Source: Desulforhopalus singaporensis (GTDB lineage: Bacteria; Desulfobacterota; Desulfobulbia; Desulfobulbales; Desulfocapsaceae). Taken from it: a DNA stretch of 64,000 bases. The stretch is taken from positions 28,622-92,621 of the forward strand of contig NZ_FNJI01000020.1 in NCBI RefSeq assembly GCF_900104445.1. Reading direction: 5' to 3'. The first letter of the stretch is position 1. Every line of letters starts with the position of its first letter. The translations under genes were made by a program, and so were the position numbers. Below the pieces are notes generated by a model. It was not told the origin of the DNA and did not search any database. It was given only the letters and a program-made list of their open reading frames with translations. Positions 1 through 8,883 of the stretch are shown piece by piece.

Positions 1-105
1 CAGTTATCTGTGATAAAGGGCGGGCACCGCCTCCCACCTCCCCCGGTATCTGCTCCAGGCAAGATGGAACAATTGCTTTTCCAAGATACTTCGCTGCTAA
101 AAGGA

Positions 106-762
106 TCATTCGAACTGGTCCTTGAAATCGACGAACATTTGCTTGAGTTCCGTGAGCTCTTCCCGCAATAGCCTGGTTTCTTCTTCAAGGGATTTTATCC
201 GCTCATCAATGATTGTTGTTTTCGGGCTTGCCGTACCAACGGGTTCATAGCCTGAAGGCTCATCCTGGTCTTCCAGCTCTCCAGACAGCAGATGGTTAAA
301 CCGAGCCTCTTTCTGGCCCGGTCGTCGAGCAATCTGTTTTACCAGGTCTCTCTCCTGGAGTTCCAGCAGGGTATCATTTACTTCCTCCAGACTGGCAAAA
401 CTATACATCCTCTCAGACCGGCCCCTCAGTTCTCCCACAGTCTGTGGCCCCCGAAGCAGCAACAGGCAGATAATCGACATTTCACGCTGCACCAGGTTCA
501 GGCTTTTGTCAAAGTGTTGCTCAAATTTAGGCACCCGAGCGACATTGCTCTGCCAGGCCAGCTGATATTTTTTCAAGCCATCAATCGCAGCGAGCACCGT
601 GCTTTCGTCGAACGAAACAACCGGGTTCCGGTTGGATTTTTGATTACACGCATTTACCAGGGCGTTCAGGGTGAGGGGATAATATTCCGGCGTTGCCATT
701 TCTTTTTCCATAAGACAACCAAGAACGCGCGCCTGTTCCGGGGTAAGTTCATATTCAATCAT
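106..762 (-). CDS. yceH: DUF480 / YceH family winged-helix protein
   Basis: The 218-residue product matches the YceH (DUF480) family in length (E. coli YceH is about 215 residues) and in its opening, which begins MIEYELTPEQARVLGCLMEK. The family folds as two winged helices; its biochemical role is not established. The last 30 residues form a charged Leu/Glu-rich stretch (IKSLEEETRLLREEL) that should be a short coiled coil. The reading frame is open for a further 36 codons upstream, but that extension is unlike the family, so I start at the ATG ending at 762; the upstream ribosome-binding site is weak. The gene stands alone, with no clear operon partner. Family assignment is confident, function unknown. 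Confidence 0.85.
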   Translation of the reverse strand: MIEYELTPEQARVLGCLMEKEMATPEYYPLTLNALVNACNQKSNRNPVVSFDESTVLAAIDGLKKYQLAWQSNVARVPKFEQHFDKSLNLVQREMSIICLLLLRGPQTVGELRGRSERMYSFASLEEVNDTLLELQERDLVKQIARRPGQKEARFNHLLSGELEDQDEPSGYEPVGTASPKTTIIDERIKSLEEETRLLREELTELKQMFVDFKDQFE

Positions 763-1157
763 AAGTTTTATATTTATTTGATTTAATAGGAAATTGCATC
801 CGCGCCTGGTGCAAATATACCACAGGATTACGTGGTGTGGTATTGGTAAAATAAACCCCTCCCTTTGCAAGGTGATTATGAAAAACCACCGCTCTGACCA
901 AAGCCGCTTGAATGATTGATGTTACCGTTGCTGTTTCATCCAGACTGATCGTTTAGACGACCAGTCACGGAGCATAGACATTTACATCGGGAAGTTTATA
1001 TCGGTGTTTCAACACCTCTTCACCCGGACGATTGAAGTTTTGGGGGCTGTACCAATGTAGCAAAACACTGCCTCCTCCCCAGAGACTGGTAATTCAGGTT
1101 GTGATCGTGTTATTGAACATAATTTCTGGTCTTGCCCTCCATCGGTTCTATATCCTT
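763..1157. other. Intergenic region without a recognisable gene
   Basis: About 395 bases between the DUF480 gene and the decayed dehydrogenase. I see no coding sequence, repeat or convincing terminator. It presumably holds the promoter of the leftward DUF480 gene. Confidence 0.5.
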
Positions 1158-1918
1158 TTAGACCATAAGGCCACCGCTTACGACCAGGCATTGTCCGGAT
1201 ACATAGTTTGAAAGCGGAGAAGCGAAAAAGAGAATGGAGGAGGCCGCTTCTTCAGCACTTCCGGCCCTTCCCATGGGAATCATCATCTCAATCATTTTTC
1301 GCTGTTTCTCCGGAACCCCCACAGCGATTTTTTCGCCCTCATGTTCAACGGCTTCGCCGATTTCCTTCGCCTGGGTCATCCGGGTGTCGATCATGTCGAA
1401 GGCAACGGCATTGGCCTGGACATTATACCTCGCCCTTCCTTTCCGACGGTTTTGGTCAGGCCGATAATGCCGGATTTGGCCGCAGAATAGTTTGCCTGTC
1501 CGACATTGCCCCCAATTCCGGCGATCGAAGAAATATTGATTATTTTTCGCGCTGGTACGGGTTTACCTGCTTCTATCTCTTTCTGGGCAACATCGCAGAA
1601 AAATGGTTTTGCCGCCCGGATGAGGCGGAAAGGGGTCTTCAGGTGCAGGTCCAAAATGGTGTCCCATTGTTCATCCCGTCATTTTGTGGAGCATGGAATC
1701 CCAGGTGAAACCGGCATTATTGACGATAATGTCTATGGTACCCCAGGTGTTAGCCGCCACTGCCACTATTTCTTGGGCAAAATCATCCGAAGTTGCATCT
1801 CCGATATATGCAATGGCTTCGCCTCCGGCTTTTTTTATGTCCTGTACGGTTTCATCGGCCGATTCCTCTTCCGGATCCGGTGATTATGGCCACCTTTATC
1901 CTTGAGCATTTTTTCCAT
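1158..1918 (-). pseudogene. Decayed short-chain dehydrogenase (FabG-like 3-oxoacyl reductase)
   Basis: The leftward strand carries all landmarks of an SDR-family 3-oxoacyl-(ACP/CoA) reductase, but in different frames. They are a start MEKMLKDK, the cofactor motif VAIITGSGRGIG, the NNAG motif, the catalytic YSAAKSG, and a C-terminus ending VVSGGLMV. Frame changes are needed near 1895, near 1860, near 1670 and near 1415. Around 1860 about 25 codons between the Rossmann glycine loop and the DETVQDIKKAGGEA segment are missing. Each fragment is separately recognisable, so this is a recently broken gene and not random sequence. An intact gene would probably have been FabG/PhaB-like. The neighbouring genes are intact, which argues against general sequencing error. 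Confidence 0.85.
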
Positions 1919-2196
1919 TTCTGACCTCATCTTAGTTTGTTAGGTTACGTTCGTTACAAATTTTCAGTATAAAAAAGGGCCGCTACAGGATCAATCATTT
2001 CTAGGTGATCCCCCTGATTGTTTCAGGAGTTTACTCAAGGGTTGGAGATTGCTGAAGGAAAAAGTATCTTGATGCTCTGGTCCATCATTTGAGACCGGTT
2101 TGAGCCACCACGTGAGGCACGTTGCCTGGATCTCATCGCTGAAGCAGGTGTCCTCTGAAATACAAGGACAGGCCAAAACAGTTCAATAACACAGCG

Positions 2197-3120
2197 TTAA
2201 TTGTCCTTTATCGCATCAAGTTGCGTATGGCTCTCTTTTTCGGGCAGGGCAACGAAGATTACCGAAACAACAACAAGCAGACATCCAATCAGTTGAAGAT
2301 TGCCCAGGGACTCGCCGAGCACTATAACCCCTATCGCCAGACTGGTTATCACCTCAAAAGTGCTGAGAACGGCTGCTGCAGCGGCGCTGATTGCCTTTAG
2401 TCCCTCCTGGAACGCTACCATTCCGAACACGCTGGAGACCAATACCATCATGGTGGATGACACCAACCCCGCAAAAGAGACATCCAGTGACAGGTTTCCG
2501 GTGATAACCGTCGTGATAAGCAAGGTAATAGAGTTAAACAGACAGATGTAGAAAATTATCAGCAAGGAGTTGATGTTGTTGATTGTTCCATGAGCAACAA
2601 CGAGGATGTAATAGGCGTAAAAAAGCCCGGAAACCAGCGCCAGAATAATCCCGTACAGCGCTGCCTGACCGGAACAGTTTGTCCCTGCAATCAGGTATAT
2701 TCCCGGCAGGACAAGAGTTACTGCAGCAATCTGCAGCAGAGTGGCCCGGTCTTTGTAAAACAGGACGGCCCCGACGATGGTGGCGGCCGGATAGATGAAA
2801 TGCAGTGTTGTCGCCAACCCGGTGTCTATATACCTGTAAGACGCGAACAGTGACACCATCATCAGGAAATAACCGAAAAAACTCGCTTTGAAAAGTTCAG
2901 GGATATGAGACTTTTCCACCTTGAGTGATATCTTTTTCACCTTCAGTATCACCAGCAGGGTTACGGCAGTGCCTAGTGCCCGAAAGAGGCTGAAAGAAAA
3001 GGGATTGAAGCCTCCTGAATATGCTAGTTTTGCAAAAAACGGTATAAGGCCGAAACATGATGCGGCAACAACCGTCAGAACTATCCCTCTAACCCTGTTT
3101 CTTGGAGTATCGCTTCTCAT
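2197..3120 (-). CDS. EamA/DMT-superfamily membrane transporter
   Basis: The 307-residue product is almost wholly hydrophobic, with about ten predicted transmembrane segments in two similar halves. This is the layout of EamA (DUF6) drug/metabolite transporters. Typical signatures are the N-terminal GIVLTVVAASCFGLIPFFAK and the second-half segment rich in small residues (AISAAAAAVLSTFEVITSLA) followed by LGESLG. The frame is open 45 codons further upstream, but that stretch is hydrophilic and Cys/Arg-rich, so the start is placed at MRSDTPRNRV, ending at 3120. Substrate cannot be told; family members export amino acids, purines or other small metabolites. There is no operon partner. Confidence 0.85.
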   Translation of the reverse strand: MRSDTPRNRVRGIVLTVVAASCFGLIPFFAKLAYSGGFNPFSFSLFRALGTAVTLLVILKVKKISLKVEKSHIPELFKASFFGYFLMMVSLFASYRYIDTGLATTLHFIYPAATIVGAVLFYKDRATLLQIAAVTLVLPGIYLIAGTNCSGQAALYGIILALVSGLFYAYYILVVAHGTINNINSLLIIFYICLFNSITLLITTVITGNLSLDVSFAGLVSSTMMVLVSSVFGMVAFQEGLKAISAAAAAVLSTFEVITSLAIGVIVLGESLGNLQLIGCLLVVVSVIFVALPEKESHTQLDAIKDN

Positions 3121-3469
3121 CTTTTGTCCAGACGGCAACTGCTCTTTGTATTTATCGGCAGGAAATATTGTCAGAAGTTTGAGGTCTGCAGGAGAATCTT
3201 CCCGGCAGCAGGTATGTACGGGGCGGGTGGAGCGGTCTCCGCAACTCGATGCCAAAAAACATCTTTAATATACCAGACCTGCAAGAGTCACAACTATAAA
3301 ATTCATAGGCGTAGAAGGCAGTGGCAGCGCATCGCTGCGCAATGGCGGCAATCGGGCCTTGTGTGTTGCTGAATTTTTCAGCGGCCCAGACAAGGAATCA
3401 ACTTTTTCAAGACTCTGAATAATGTTGCAATCCGCTGTTTTGTCGTTGTGGCAGTGTGCTGCCTGTTGG
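3121..3469. other. Intergenic region with a small hairpin
   Basis: About 350 bases between two leftward genes. It contains one short inverted repeat, GCAGCG-cat-CGCTGC, at 3324-3338, with no T-run. No coding sequence is convincing. It should contain the promoter of the transporter gene. Confidence 0.45.
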
Positions 3470-5365
3470 TCAATATCCCTTCATTTCGTATTCCTTGAAA
3501 GGTTTCTCCGGTTCACCGTCCAGAATTCGCCTAAGGATCGAGTTCATGGTGTTGGCATCGTTGTCGAACCCACCATGTGAGGTGCTGGTGGTGAAGCCGT
3601 GGTCGCCGTCGGAATAATTGATGGTGAGCCCTGGGGCAGCCAGATTTTTGGAATAAACCTGCATCCCGAGCAGCGGTTTGTCGATTTTGCGTTCCAGGGC
3701 GCGGGACACCAGGTAGAGCAGCGACTTTCTGTAAGCAAAGGCCACGTTGTCGTCCAGTTCCAGTTTGTTGCTGAGGTTGTAAATATCCAGGACGGGTATT
3801 TGGGTCTGTGGCTTGCCGGTAAGTTCGGGCTTCAGCCTTTTTGCATAGTGGGTTTTGTAAAAAGCCATGGTGCAGGCCGGAGCCATCAGGCTGCAGCTTG
3901 CTATCAGGTCGGGTATGTTGAGGTCGTCAAGCGCAACCAGCAGGTGGCCTAAAAGTATAGAACCGGTGCTGTGACCGGCCAGATGGATTTTGAGATGGGT
4001 GCCGCGAAGCGCTTCGACAAATGTCTTTATGACAAGCAGACCGTCACCGACTCTGGTGGTTCTCAGCTTGGCAAACGGCCTTCTGGCATCACTTTTCATC
4101 TCCTCCCAGACCGGTGTGAGCGGTTTGCGGACAATATCCTCAATCATCTGGTCGCTTTTTTCAATGATCCGCTCCACCATATCTCCAAAAAAACCTTCAG
4201 TTCGTCTGTTCCTGAACAATCGCAGCACCGTGTCTTTGATTTCCTCGGCAAGGCCGGTGTCGTACATGATATGAAACGGATATATTCCGTTGCGCTTGAA
4301 TCCATCCTTGAGCGCGGCAATGCGTTTGGCAGAGTCGGTTGGGGAGTTGAGGCCACCGTGGGCATAAATCAGCAGATGATTGTATGTCGGGTGGTCGGTG
4401 ACAGTCGACTGCTTGATGTGTTTAGCCGTGCGCCTGATATCTTCGGCAGTAGTCCAGTAATCTCCTCGTTCTTTGAAGGCGCCGTCATCAAAGTGCGCAA
4501 AGTGACCTGCGATTTCCAGCCGTTTCGGGGCAGCTTTTAGCGATTCAGCATCTTTTGTGGCCAGGGAACGGGAGGTGAGCCCAAAAATCGAAGGAATTGA
4601 AATGGCAAGCCGAAATACCCATCCGTCATTGATATTTTCAAGCCAGTCTTCATACAGCCATAAGGCAAAACCCGCCGCGCCCCACCCAGGTCCCCACGAG
4701 TTCTGGACTATAAATCCGCAGCTGTTGTAGCCAACTATGGCAAATGCATGTCCGCCTTCAACGGTTAAGGATGGTTTTATAATCGGGAGAAATTCTTCAC
4801 TTCCAGTTCCTGGGGCGAACCAGCCTGCGTGCACATCAGCGGAAACGTAGATGGCGCCGACCTCATTAAGCGCCGAATGGTAATCGTTTATTTCCGGCCG
4901 TAGACGATAATAGGCCCCTATTGTGCAGACACGTGCGGCCTTGGCCCGATCGATAGTCAACTCCCCTGGATCGCCGGGGACAAAGGGCCATTGTAATTCG
5001 CTGCAGACACCCATGTTTTTCCAGCCGCGGATCGCCCCCCGGCAACTTGAACCGACATAATCCTCTCCCGGCCATTGGTCATGTTTCTTGGCCATTTCAT
5101 AGAGCATTCGGGGGCTTGCCCTGAATGTCAGGTTTCTCTTTTGACAATTCAATAAATTTATGACTGCTGCCAGCCCGAAACCGGTACAAGCTCCCTCAGT
5201 GCCTTGATTCAGTATGGCACAGTCGTACCGGTTATCGATTTTCTGCTGCAGTTGCAGCAGCGCCGGTTCGTAGATACGATCCCGGATGTCGGGCATATCC
5301 TTGCGAGCGTTGAGAATTCGCTTTTCTCCAGCTATTTCAGGAGTCGGAAATATATTTCTCGCCAT
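3470..5365 (-). CDS. Papain-like (C1) cysteine protease fused to an alpha/beta-hydrolase-like domain
   Basis: This is a 631-residue two-domain protein. Residues 25-260 are C1-peptidase-like. A glutamine-containing oxyanion segment precedes the nucleophile in NQGTEGACTGFG (Cys60), the catalytic His lies in EGGHAFAIVGY (His206), and the Asn lies in QNSWGPGWG (Asn222). All papain active-site elements are therefore present. Residues 320-631 look like an alpha/beta-hydrolase: LLIYAHGGLNS (His336, oxyanion-type HG), the nucleophile elbow HLAGHSTGSILLG (Ser466 in GxSxG), and a late SDGDHGF...SHGG segment that could supply the acid and His. There is no signal peptide, so it is probably cytoplasmic. 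The start is supported by a GAGGGGGA ribosome-binding site. The gene is monocistronic. Substrate is unknown; domain calls are made by motif only. Confidence 0.8.
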   Translation of the reverse strand: MARNIFPTPEIAGEKRILNARKDMPDIRDRIYEPALLQLQQKIDNRYDCAILNQGTEGACTGFGLAAVINLLNCQKRNLTFRASPRMLYEMAKKHDQWPGEDYVGSSCRGAIRGWKNMGVCSELQWPFVPGDPGELTIDRAKAARVCTIGAYYRLRPEINDYHSALNEVGAIYVSADVHAGWFAPGTGSEEFLPIIKPSLTVEGGHAFAIVGYNSCGFIVQNSWGPGWGAAGFALWLYEDWLENINDGWVFRLAISIPSIFGLTSRSLATKDAESLKAAPKRLEIAGHFAHFDDGAFKERGDYWTTAEDIRRTAKHIKQSTVTDHPTYNHLLIYAHGGLNSPTDSAKRIAALKDGFKRNGIYPFHIMYDTGLAEEIKDTVLRLFRNRRTEGFFGDMVERIIEKSDQMIEDIVRKPLTPVWEEMKSDARRPFAKLRTTRVGDGLLVIKTFVEALRGTHLKIHLAGHSTGSILLGHLLVALDDLNIPDLIASCSLMAPACTMAFYKTHYAKRLKPELTGKPQTQIPVLDIYNLSNKLELDDNVAFAYRKSLLYLVSRALERKIDKPLLGMQVYSKNLAAPGLTINYSDGDHGFTTSTSHGGFDNDANTMNSILRRILDGEPEKPFKEYEMKGY

Positions 5366-5979
5366 GATATCCCCCTCTGTGGCTGTGGTCTTTTAACAAA
5401 CAAATATTCAATCAATATCGTGATTGTTTTTGCTGTTACTGTTGAATATCATTGTCGATTTTTTATTCACGCTAGAGCATAAATATGTATCGATAATTAC
5501 ATGTAATGATTGTGCTTTACCTTGATCTTTATTGTCTTGTTATACTCATTATATCCGCCAGCTATGGCAGGATAGCGTGCATTGAATGGGTTTTTAATTC
5601 CGATCCACACGCCTGAACCAGGCTTTTCTCCATTGATTTTTTTGCATATTCAGTTGCCTGATGCTCAGTTTTTCTCGATCCTGTTATTATTCTAAAATTT
5701 GAAACATACCGAAGATAAACCACTGACTTCACCTATTGTTTCTTTTTGGTATCAGCGTATTTGTCACCTCCTGGTTAAAAAAGAAAATTAAGGTGCTAAA
5801 ATCTATAATAATCATCAAATATGAGATAATATGTGTACTATTATTTTGCGATAGGATTGTGCTGGAATTCAAAATAAAAAAGTGGAATGGACAAATTTTT
5901 TAGTTTTTTTACAATAGCAGATTATGTTCACCAAAGAGCCCTTGATCCTTGATCAACTGAATCTGCAGGGGAAGGACGT
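5366..5979. other. AT-rich intergenic region
   Basis: About 610 bases between two leftward genes, clearly more AT-rich than the neighbouring genes. It holds a 12-base palindrome, ATTACATGTAAT, near 5498-5509. On the minus strand there is an isolated strong Shine-Dalgarno-like AGGAGGTGA (5764-5772) with no open frame behind it. No gene is supported; the promoter of the protease gene should lie here. Confidence 0.45.
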
Positions 5980-6588
5980 TTACCAGCGATAATGGTGGCG
6001 ATGCCTGGAGTAGCGGTACTTGTTGTGGCGCCAATGTCCGCCATAATGTCCCCATCTTCGGTTGTGGCTGTCCAGGTGGACACTGCCCCTGTTGAAATAA
6101 TAGCCAAAACTGAGCCTGAGGTGGTAGGGATAATCGTAATACCGGGGGGCTGGATAATATCTTTGCGGGTAGGAATAATATATTGAAGAAGGCGGGTAAA
6201 TGTAGACGGGCCTCCTGTCCACTATGGTTACCTGGCTGGTGGCGGGTTCGCCCCGAATCGCCCATCTCCCGTTAACCTGCCGGCAACCGGTATCGTAACT
6301 CCTCAACTGTTTCCCGTGAATGGTTATGGAAGTTGTGAATTCCCGGCACGGAGCTCCATCGGTGTTGAAAAACGTGTGTATCGGCGTTACGCGGCCACTG
6401 CGGGTAGGCACAGGACCAACCCAATCCGCTGGTTGATTGGTTTTGTTGTATTCAAGAGCATACTGGGTGAGGCTCATCATTGCCCGCTGCTCGACTTCTG
6501 GAAGACGGGACAGGATGTGTGCCTGTATAGTCCCTGCCCACAAAAGTGACGCGATAGCCAGCCAAAGGGCGCGTGCTGCAAGTTTCAT
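5980..6588 (-). CDS. Secreted 17-kDa surface-antigen-like protein with Tyr/His/Arg-rich tail
   Basis: A 202-residue protein with a clear signal peptide (MKLAARALWLAIASLLWAG, cleavage near QAHI). Residues 45-110 resemble the 17 kDa outer-membrane surface antigen domain: ALEYNKTNQP, then a V-x-P-x-R/H-T-F-F segment, APCREFTTSITIHGK and DTGCRQVNGRWAI, with two Cys that could pair. The C-terminal 90 residues are extremely rich in Tyr, Pro, His and Arg, ending HRHHYRW. A basic, aromatic tail of this sort suggests surface or envelope association, possibly metal or polyanion binding; that is inference. The ribosome-binding site GGGAGGA precedes the start. Function is unknown. Confidence 0.75.
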   Translation of the reverse strand: MKLAARALWLAIASLLWAGTIQAHILSRLPEVEQRAMMSLTQYALEYNKTNQPADWVGPVPTRSGRVTPIHTFFNTDGAPCREFTTSITIHGKQLRSYDTGCRQVNGRWAIRGEPATSQVTIVDRRPVYIYPPSSIYYSYPQRYYPAPRYYDYPYHLRLSFGYYFNRGSVHLDSHNRRWGHYGGHWRHNKYRYSRHRHHYRW

Positions 6589-6906
6589 GATGTCCTCCCG
6601 GTAGATCTGCTTTCACCTTTTATTATACTATATTTACGGCATACTCGAGGAGCAAATACTATATGTGCGCTCATTCATGCCCTGAAATGTTGATGAAACT
6701 GTAGGGGACCGCCTCGGGCAGGTTTTTTAACGCCAAAAACGGAGGAGCTTCTTTCACTTGACATCGGCCTGCAGGATATGGGTAATATTGAGAAACCGAT
6801 GAGTTTTGGGATCAGTTTCCCGGTTATGCAGGTGCCATACCTGTTTCAGGGGACGATATCTTTCAGGTCGCGCGATGTTACCTAAAATTTAATCCGGATA
6901 ACTGGT
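6589..6906. other. Divergent intergenic region
   Basis: About 320 bases between the leftward secreted-protein gene and the rightward selenoprotein gene, so it must hold both promoters. A TTGACA at 6758-6763 is the best -35 candidate for the rightward gene, but no good -10 sits at the usual distance. No coding sequence is seen. Confidence 0.4.
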
Positions 6907-7746
6907 ATGAAATGGAAACAGTTTCTCACCCCGGTTGCGTCCATCAGCAACAATCAGGCAAGGGAGCTTGCGAAAGAATCAGGAGACAGTCACAAGGTCG
7001 TCTATCTCGATGTTCGTCAGCCAAAGGAATATGAACAGGAACATTTGCCCGGAGCCAAACTTATACCCCTTGGAGAACTCGACCGGCGTCTGAGTGAGCT
7101 GGACCGGGAAAAAACAATCATTGTTTACTGAGCTATCGGTGGCCGCAGCCGGGTTGCTGCGCAACTGCTCGCAGGAAGAGGGTTTACCAGGGTTTATAAT
7201 CTCAGCGGGGGCATAAAAGCCTGGGAAAAGGTTACCGCCACAGGACCGGAAGACCAGGGAATGGAATTGTTCACCGGTAAAGAAAGTGTAGAAGAGTCGC
7301 TCGTCGTCGCTTTCGGTCTTGAAGGGGGGCTGAAGGACTTTTACCTCTCCATGGAAAAGAAATCCCCGGTTGAAACGGCCCGTTCTCTGTTCACCCAATT
7401 GGCAAAGATCGAGACTGTTCATCAGGGAAAACTGGTCGATCTTTACAATGAACTGACCGGCAGTCGGGCCAGTCAAGAGGATTTTTCCGAGTCTATAGTT
7501 TCTCCCGCCCTTGAAGGGGGAATGACCACGCAGGAGTATTTGTCACGCTTTAACCCCGATCTCAGTTCCATAATCGATATTGTATCAATGGCGATGGGTA
7601 TAGAGGCCCAGGCCCTTGATCTGTATCAGAGGGCTTCGGGGAAGGTTAAGGATAAAAAGGCGCGTCAGGCGTTGCAGCAGATTGCTGACGAGGAAAGGAC
7701 TCATCTGCAATATCTTGCCGATTACCTGGATCAAAATGCAAGCTGA
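6907..7746 (+). CDS. Selenocysteine-containing rhodanese fused to a ferritin-like domain
   Basis: Reading the TGA at 7129-7131 as selenocysteine gives one continuous 279-residue protein in a single frame. Residues 15-110 are a single rhodanese domain (YLDVRQPKEYEQEHLPGAKLIPLGEL ends in the usual CH1/CH2-like motifs; the domain closes with VYNLSGGIKAW). The UGA occupies exactly the position of the catalytic cysteine: IIVY-Sec75-AIGGRSRVAAQLL. Residues 120-279 are a four-helix ferritin/rubrerythrin-like domain with di-iron style motifs IETVHQ and ADEERTHLQ. Rhodaneses move sulfur (or selenium) as a persulfide on the active-site residue. The gene is 9 bases upstream of the flavoprotein gene, so the two are probably one operon. 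A bacterial SECIS-like hairpin follows the UGA. The start codon is the first in-frame ATG and its ribosome-binding site is weak. Confidence 0.88.
7129..7131 (+). other. UGA read as selenocysteine (rhodanese active site)
   Basis: The in-frame TGA sits where rhodanese family members have the catalytic Cys. The same frame continues for 205 more codons with conserved rhodanese and ferritin-like sequence. This is the strongest possible sequence argument short of experiment for recoding. Confidence 0.88.
7144..7161 (+). promoter_or_regulatory. Putative bacterial SECIS hairpin
   Basis: A 6-bp stem, CGCAGC (7144-7149) with GCTGCG (7156-7161), closes the loop CGGGTT. The loop begins 18 bases after the UGA, the same distance as in the formate dehydrogenase SECIS in this window, and contains the G-rich GGGU that SelB-type hairpins favour. 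Confidence 0.6.
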
Positions 7747-7755
7747 GGAAAGGAT

Positions 7756-8883
7756 ATGGCGACCAAACAGCTGGTGTTGATCGGTGGCGGCCATGCCCAC
7801 ATGGTAACGCTTGCAAGACTGCGCTCATTTGTTAAAAAAGGATATGGGGTAACCGTTATCCAGCCGTCGGATCACCACTATTATTCTGGAATGGGGCCGG
7901 GGATGCTCGGCGGAACATACCTACCTGACCAGATTCGTTTTAATACCCGTAAGGTGGTGAAAGGCCAGGGGGGAAGATTTGTCCGCGACAAGGCGCGACT
8001 GGTCGACCCGGTCCGCCGGGTTGTGCTGCTGGAACAATCAGAGACGGAAATTTCCTACAATGTTCTTTCCTGCAACGCGGGATCCTTTGTCCCCCGTGCC
8101 GGTATCGTGACGGACCAGACCGTATTCACGGCAAAGCCAATAGAAGGACTCTGGCATGCCAGAGAGGAAATTATCAGACGGGCCGGGAGCGAGAACCTGG
8201 AAATTGCCATTGTCGGTGGAGGACCATCGTCTGTTGAAATTGCCGGCAATATCTGGCAGTTGACCCGGAACTGCAAATGTTCCTCAATCACCATCCGCAT
8301 ATTTGCCGGTAGCAAGCTTATGGGACATCTGCCTGCCCAAATAGGTCGACTGGCCCGCAGAATTTTCAATCGGCGGGGGATTGAGCTTATTGAAGGATCG
8401 TATGTGAAAGAGATGGGCGGCGGGGACATTTTGCTGGAAAACGGAACAACCTACAGGGCCGATCTGCTGTTTCCCGCCATGGGGGTAAGGCCGTCGAAAA
8501 TATTTGCCGAATCGGGCCTGTCCACCGGAACGGACGGCGGACTGCTGGTAAACAAGTATCTGCAGTCTATCGGGGATCCAAATATTTTCGGGGGCGGCGA
8601 CTGTATCTGTTTTCAACCCCAGCCACTTGATAAAGTGGGGGTTTATGCGGTACGGGAGAATCCGGTTCTCTACCACAACCTGATGGCAGCACTGGATGGT
8701 GATGAACTCAAACCGTTTAACCCGGGTGGAAAATACCTGCTTATCTATAACCTTGGAGGTGGTGTCGGGATCTTCTGCAAATGGTCCATTGTCTTTGCCG
8801 GCAAGCTTGCCTTCAGGATAAAAGACCATATTGACAGAAAGTTTATCGATACATTTCAGGCTATTGAACGCGAATTTCAGTAA
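7756..8883 (+). CDS. NADH-dehydrogenase-like FAD/NAD(P) oxidoreductase (SelD-associated type)
   Basis: A 375-residue flavoprotein of the pyridine-nucleotide-disulfide oxidoreductase superfamily. The FAD motif is LVLIGGGHAHMVTLARL, the NAD(P) motif is IAIVGGGPSSVEIAGNI, and the second FAD motif is NIFGGGDCICF. The GGGHAHxxxL opening, DHHYYSGMGPGMLGG and C-terminal NLGGGVGIFCKWSIVFAGK are characteristic of the group that also occurs as the N-terminal half of some SelD (selenophosphate synthetase) fusions (TIGR03169-type). Here it stands without SelD. It follows the selenocysteine rhodanese after 9 bases with a GAGGAAAGG ribosome-binding site, so it is probably co-transcribed. It is soluble or peripheral, with no transmembrane helix. 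Substrate is unknown; a role in selenium or sulfur trafficking is inferred only from family and context. Confidence 0.82.
   Translation: MATKQLVLIGGGHAHMVTLARLRSFVKKGYGVTVIQPSDHHYYSGMGPGMLGGTYLPDQIRFNTRKVVKGQGGRFVRDKARLVDPVRRVVLLEQSETEISYNVLSCNAGSFVPRAGIVTDQTVFTAKPIEGLWHAREEIIRRAGSENLEIAIVGGGPSSVEIAGNIWQLTRNCKCSSITIRIFAGSKLMGHLPAQIGRLARRIFNRRGIELIEGSYVKEMGGGDILLENGTTYRADLLFPAMGVRPSKIFAESGLSTGTDGGLLVNKYLQSIGDPNIFGGGDCICFQPQPLDKVGVYAVRENPVLYHNLMAALDGDELKPFNPGGKYLLIYNLGGGVGIFCKWSIVFAGKLAFRIKDHIDRKFIDTFQAIEREFQ

Noticed and set aside
5764..5772. Strong Shine-Dalgarno-like AGGAGGTGA on the minus strand in an intergenic region
   Set aside because: No start codon at a proper distance leads to an open frame; the nearest GTG gives only 12 codons. 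It may be a remnant or chance.
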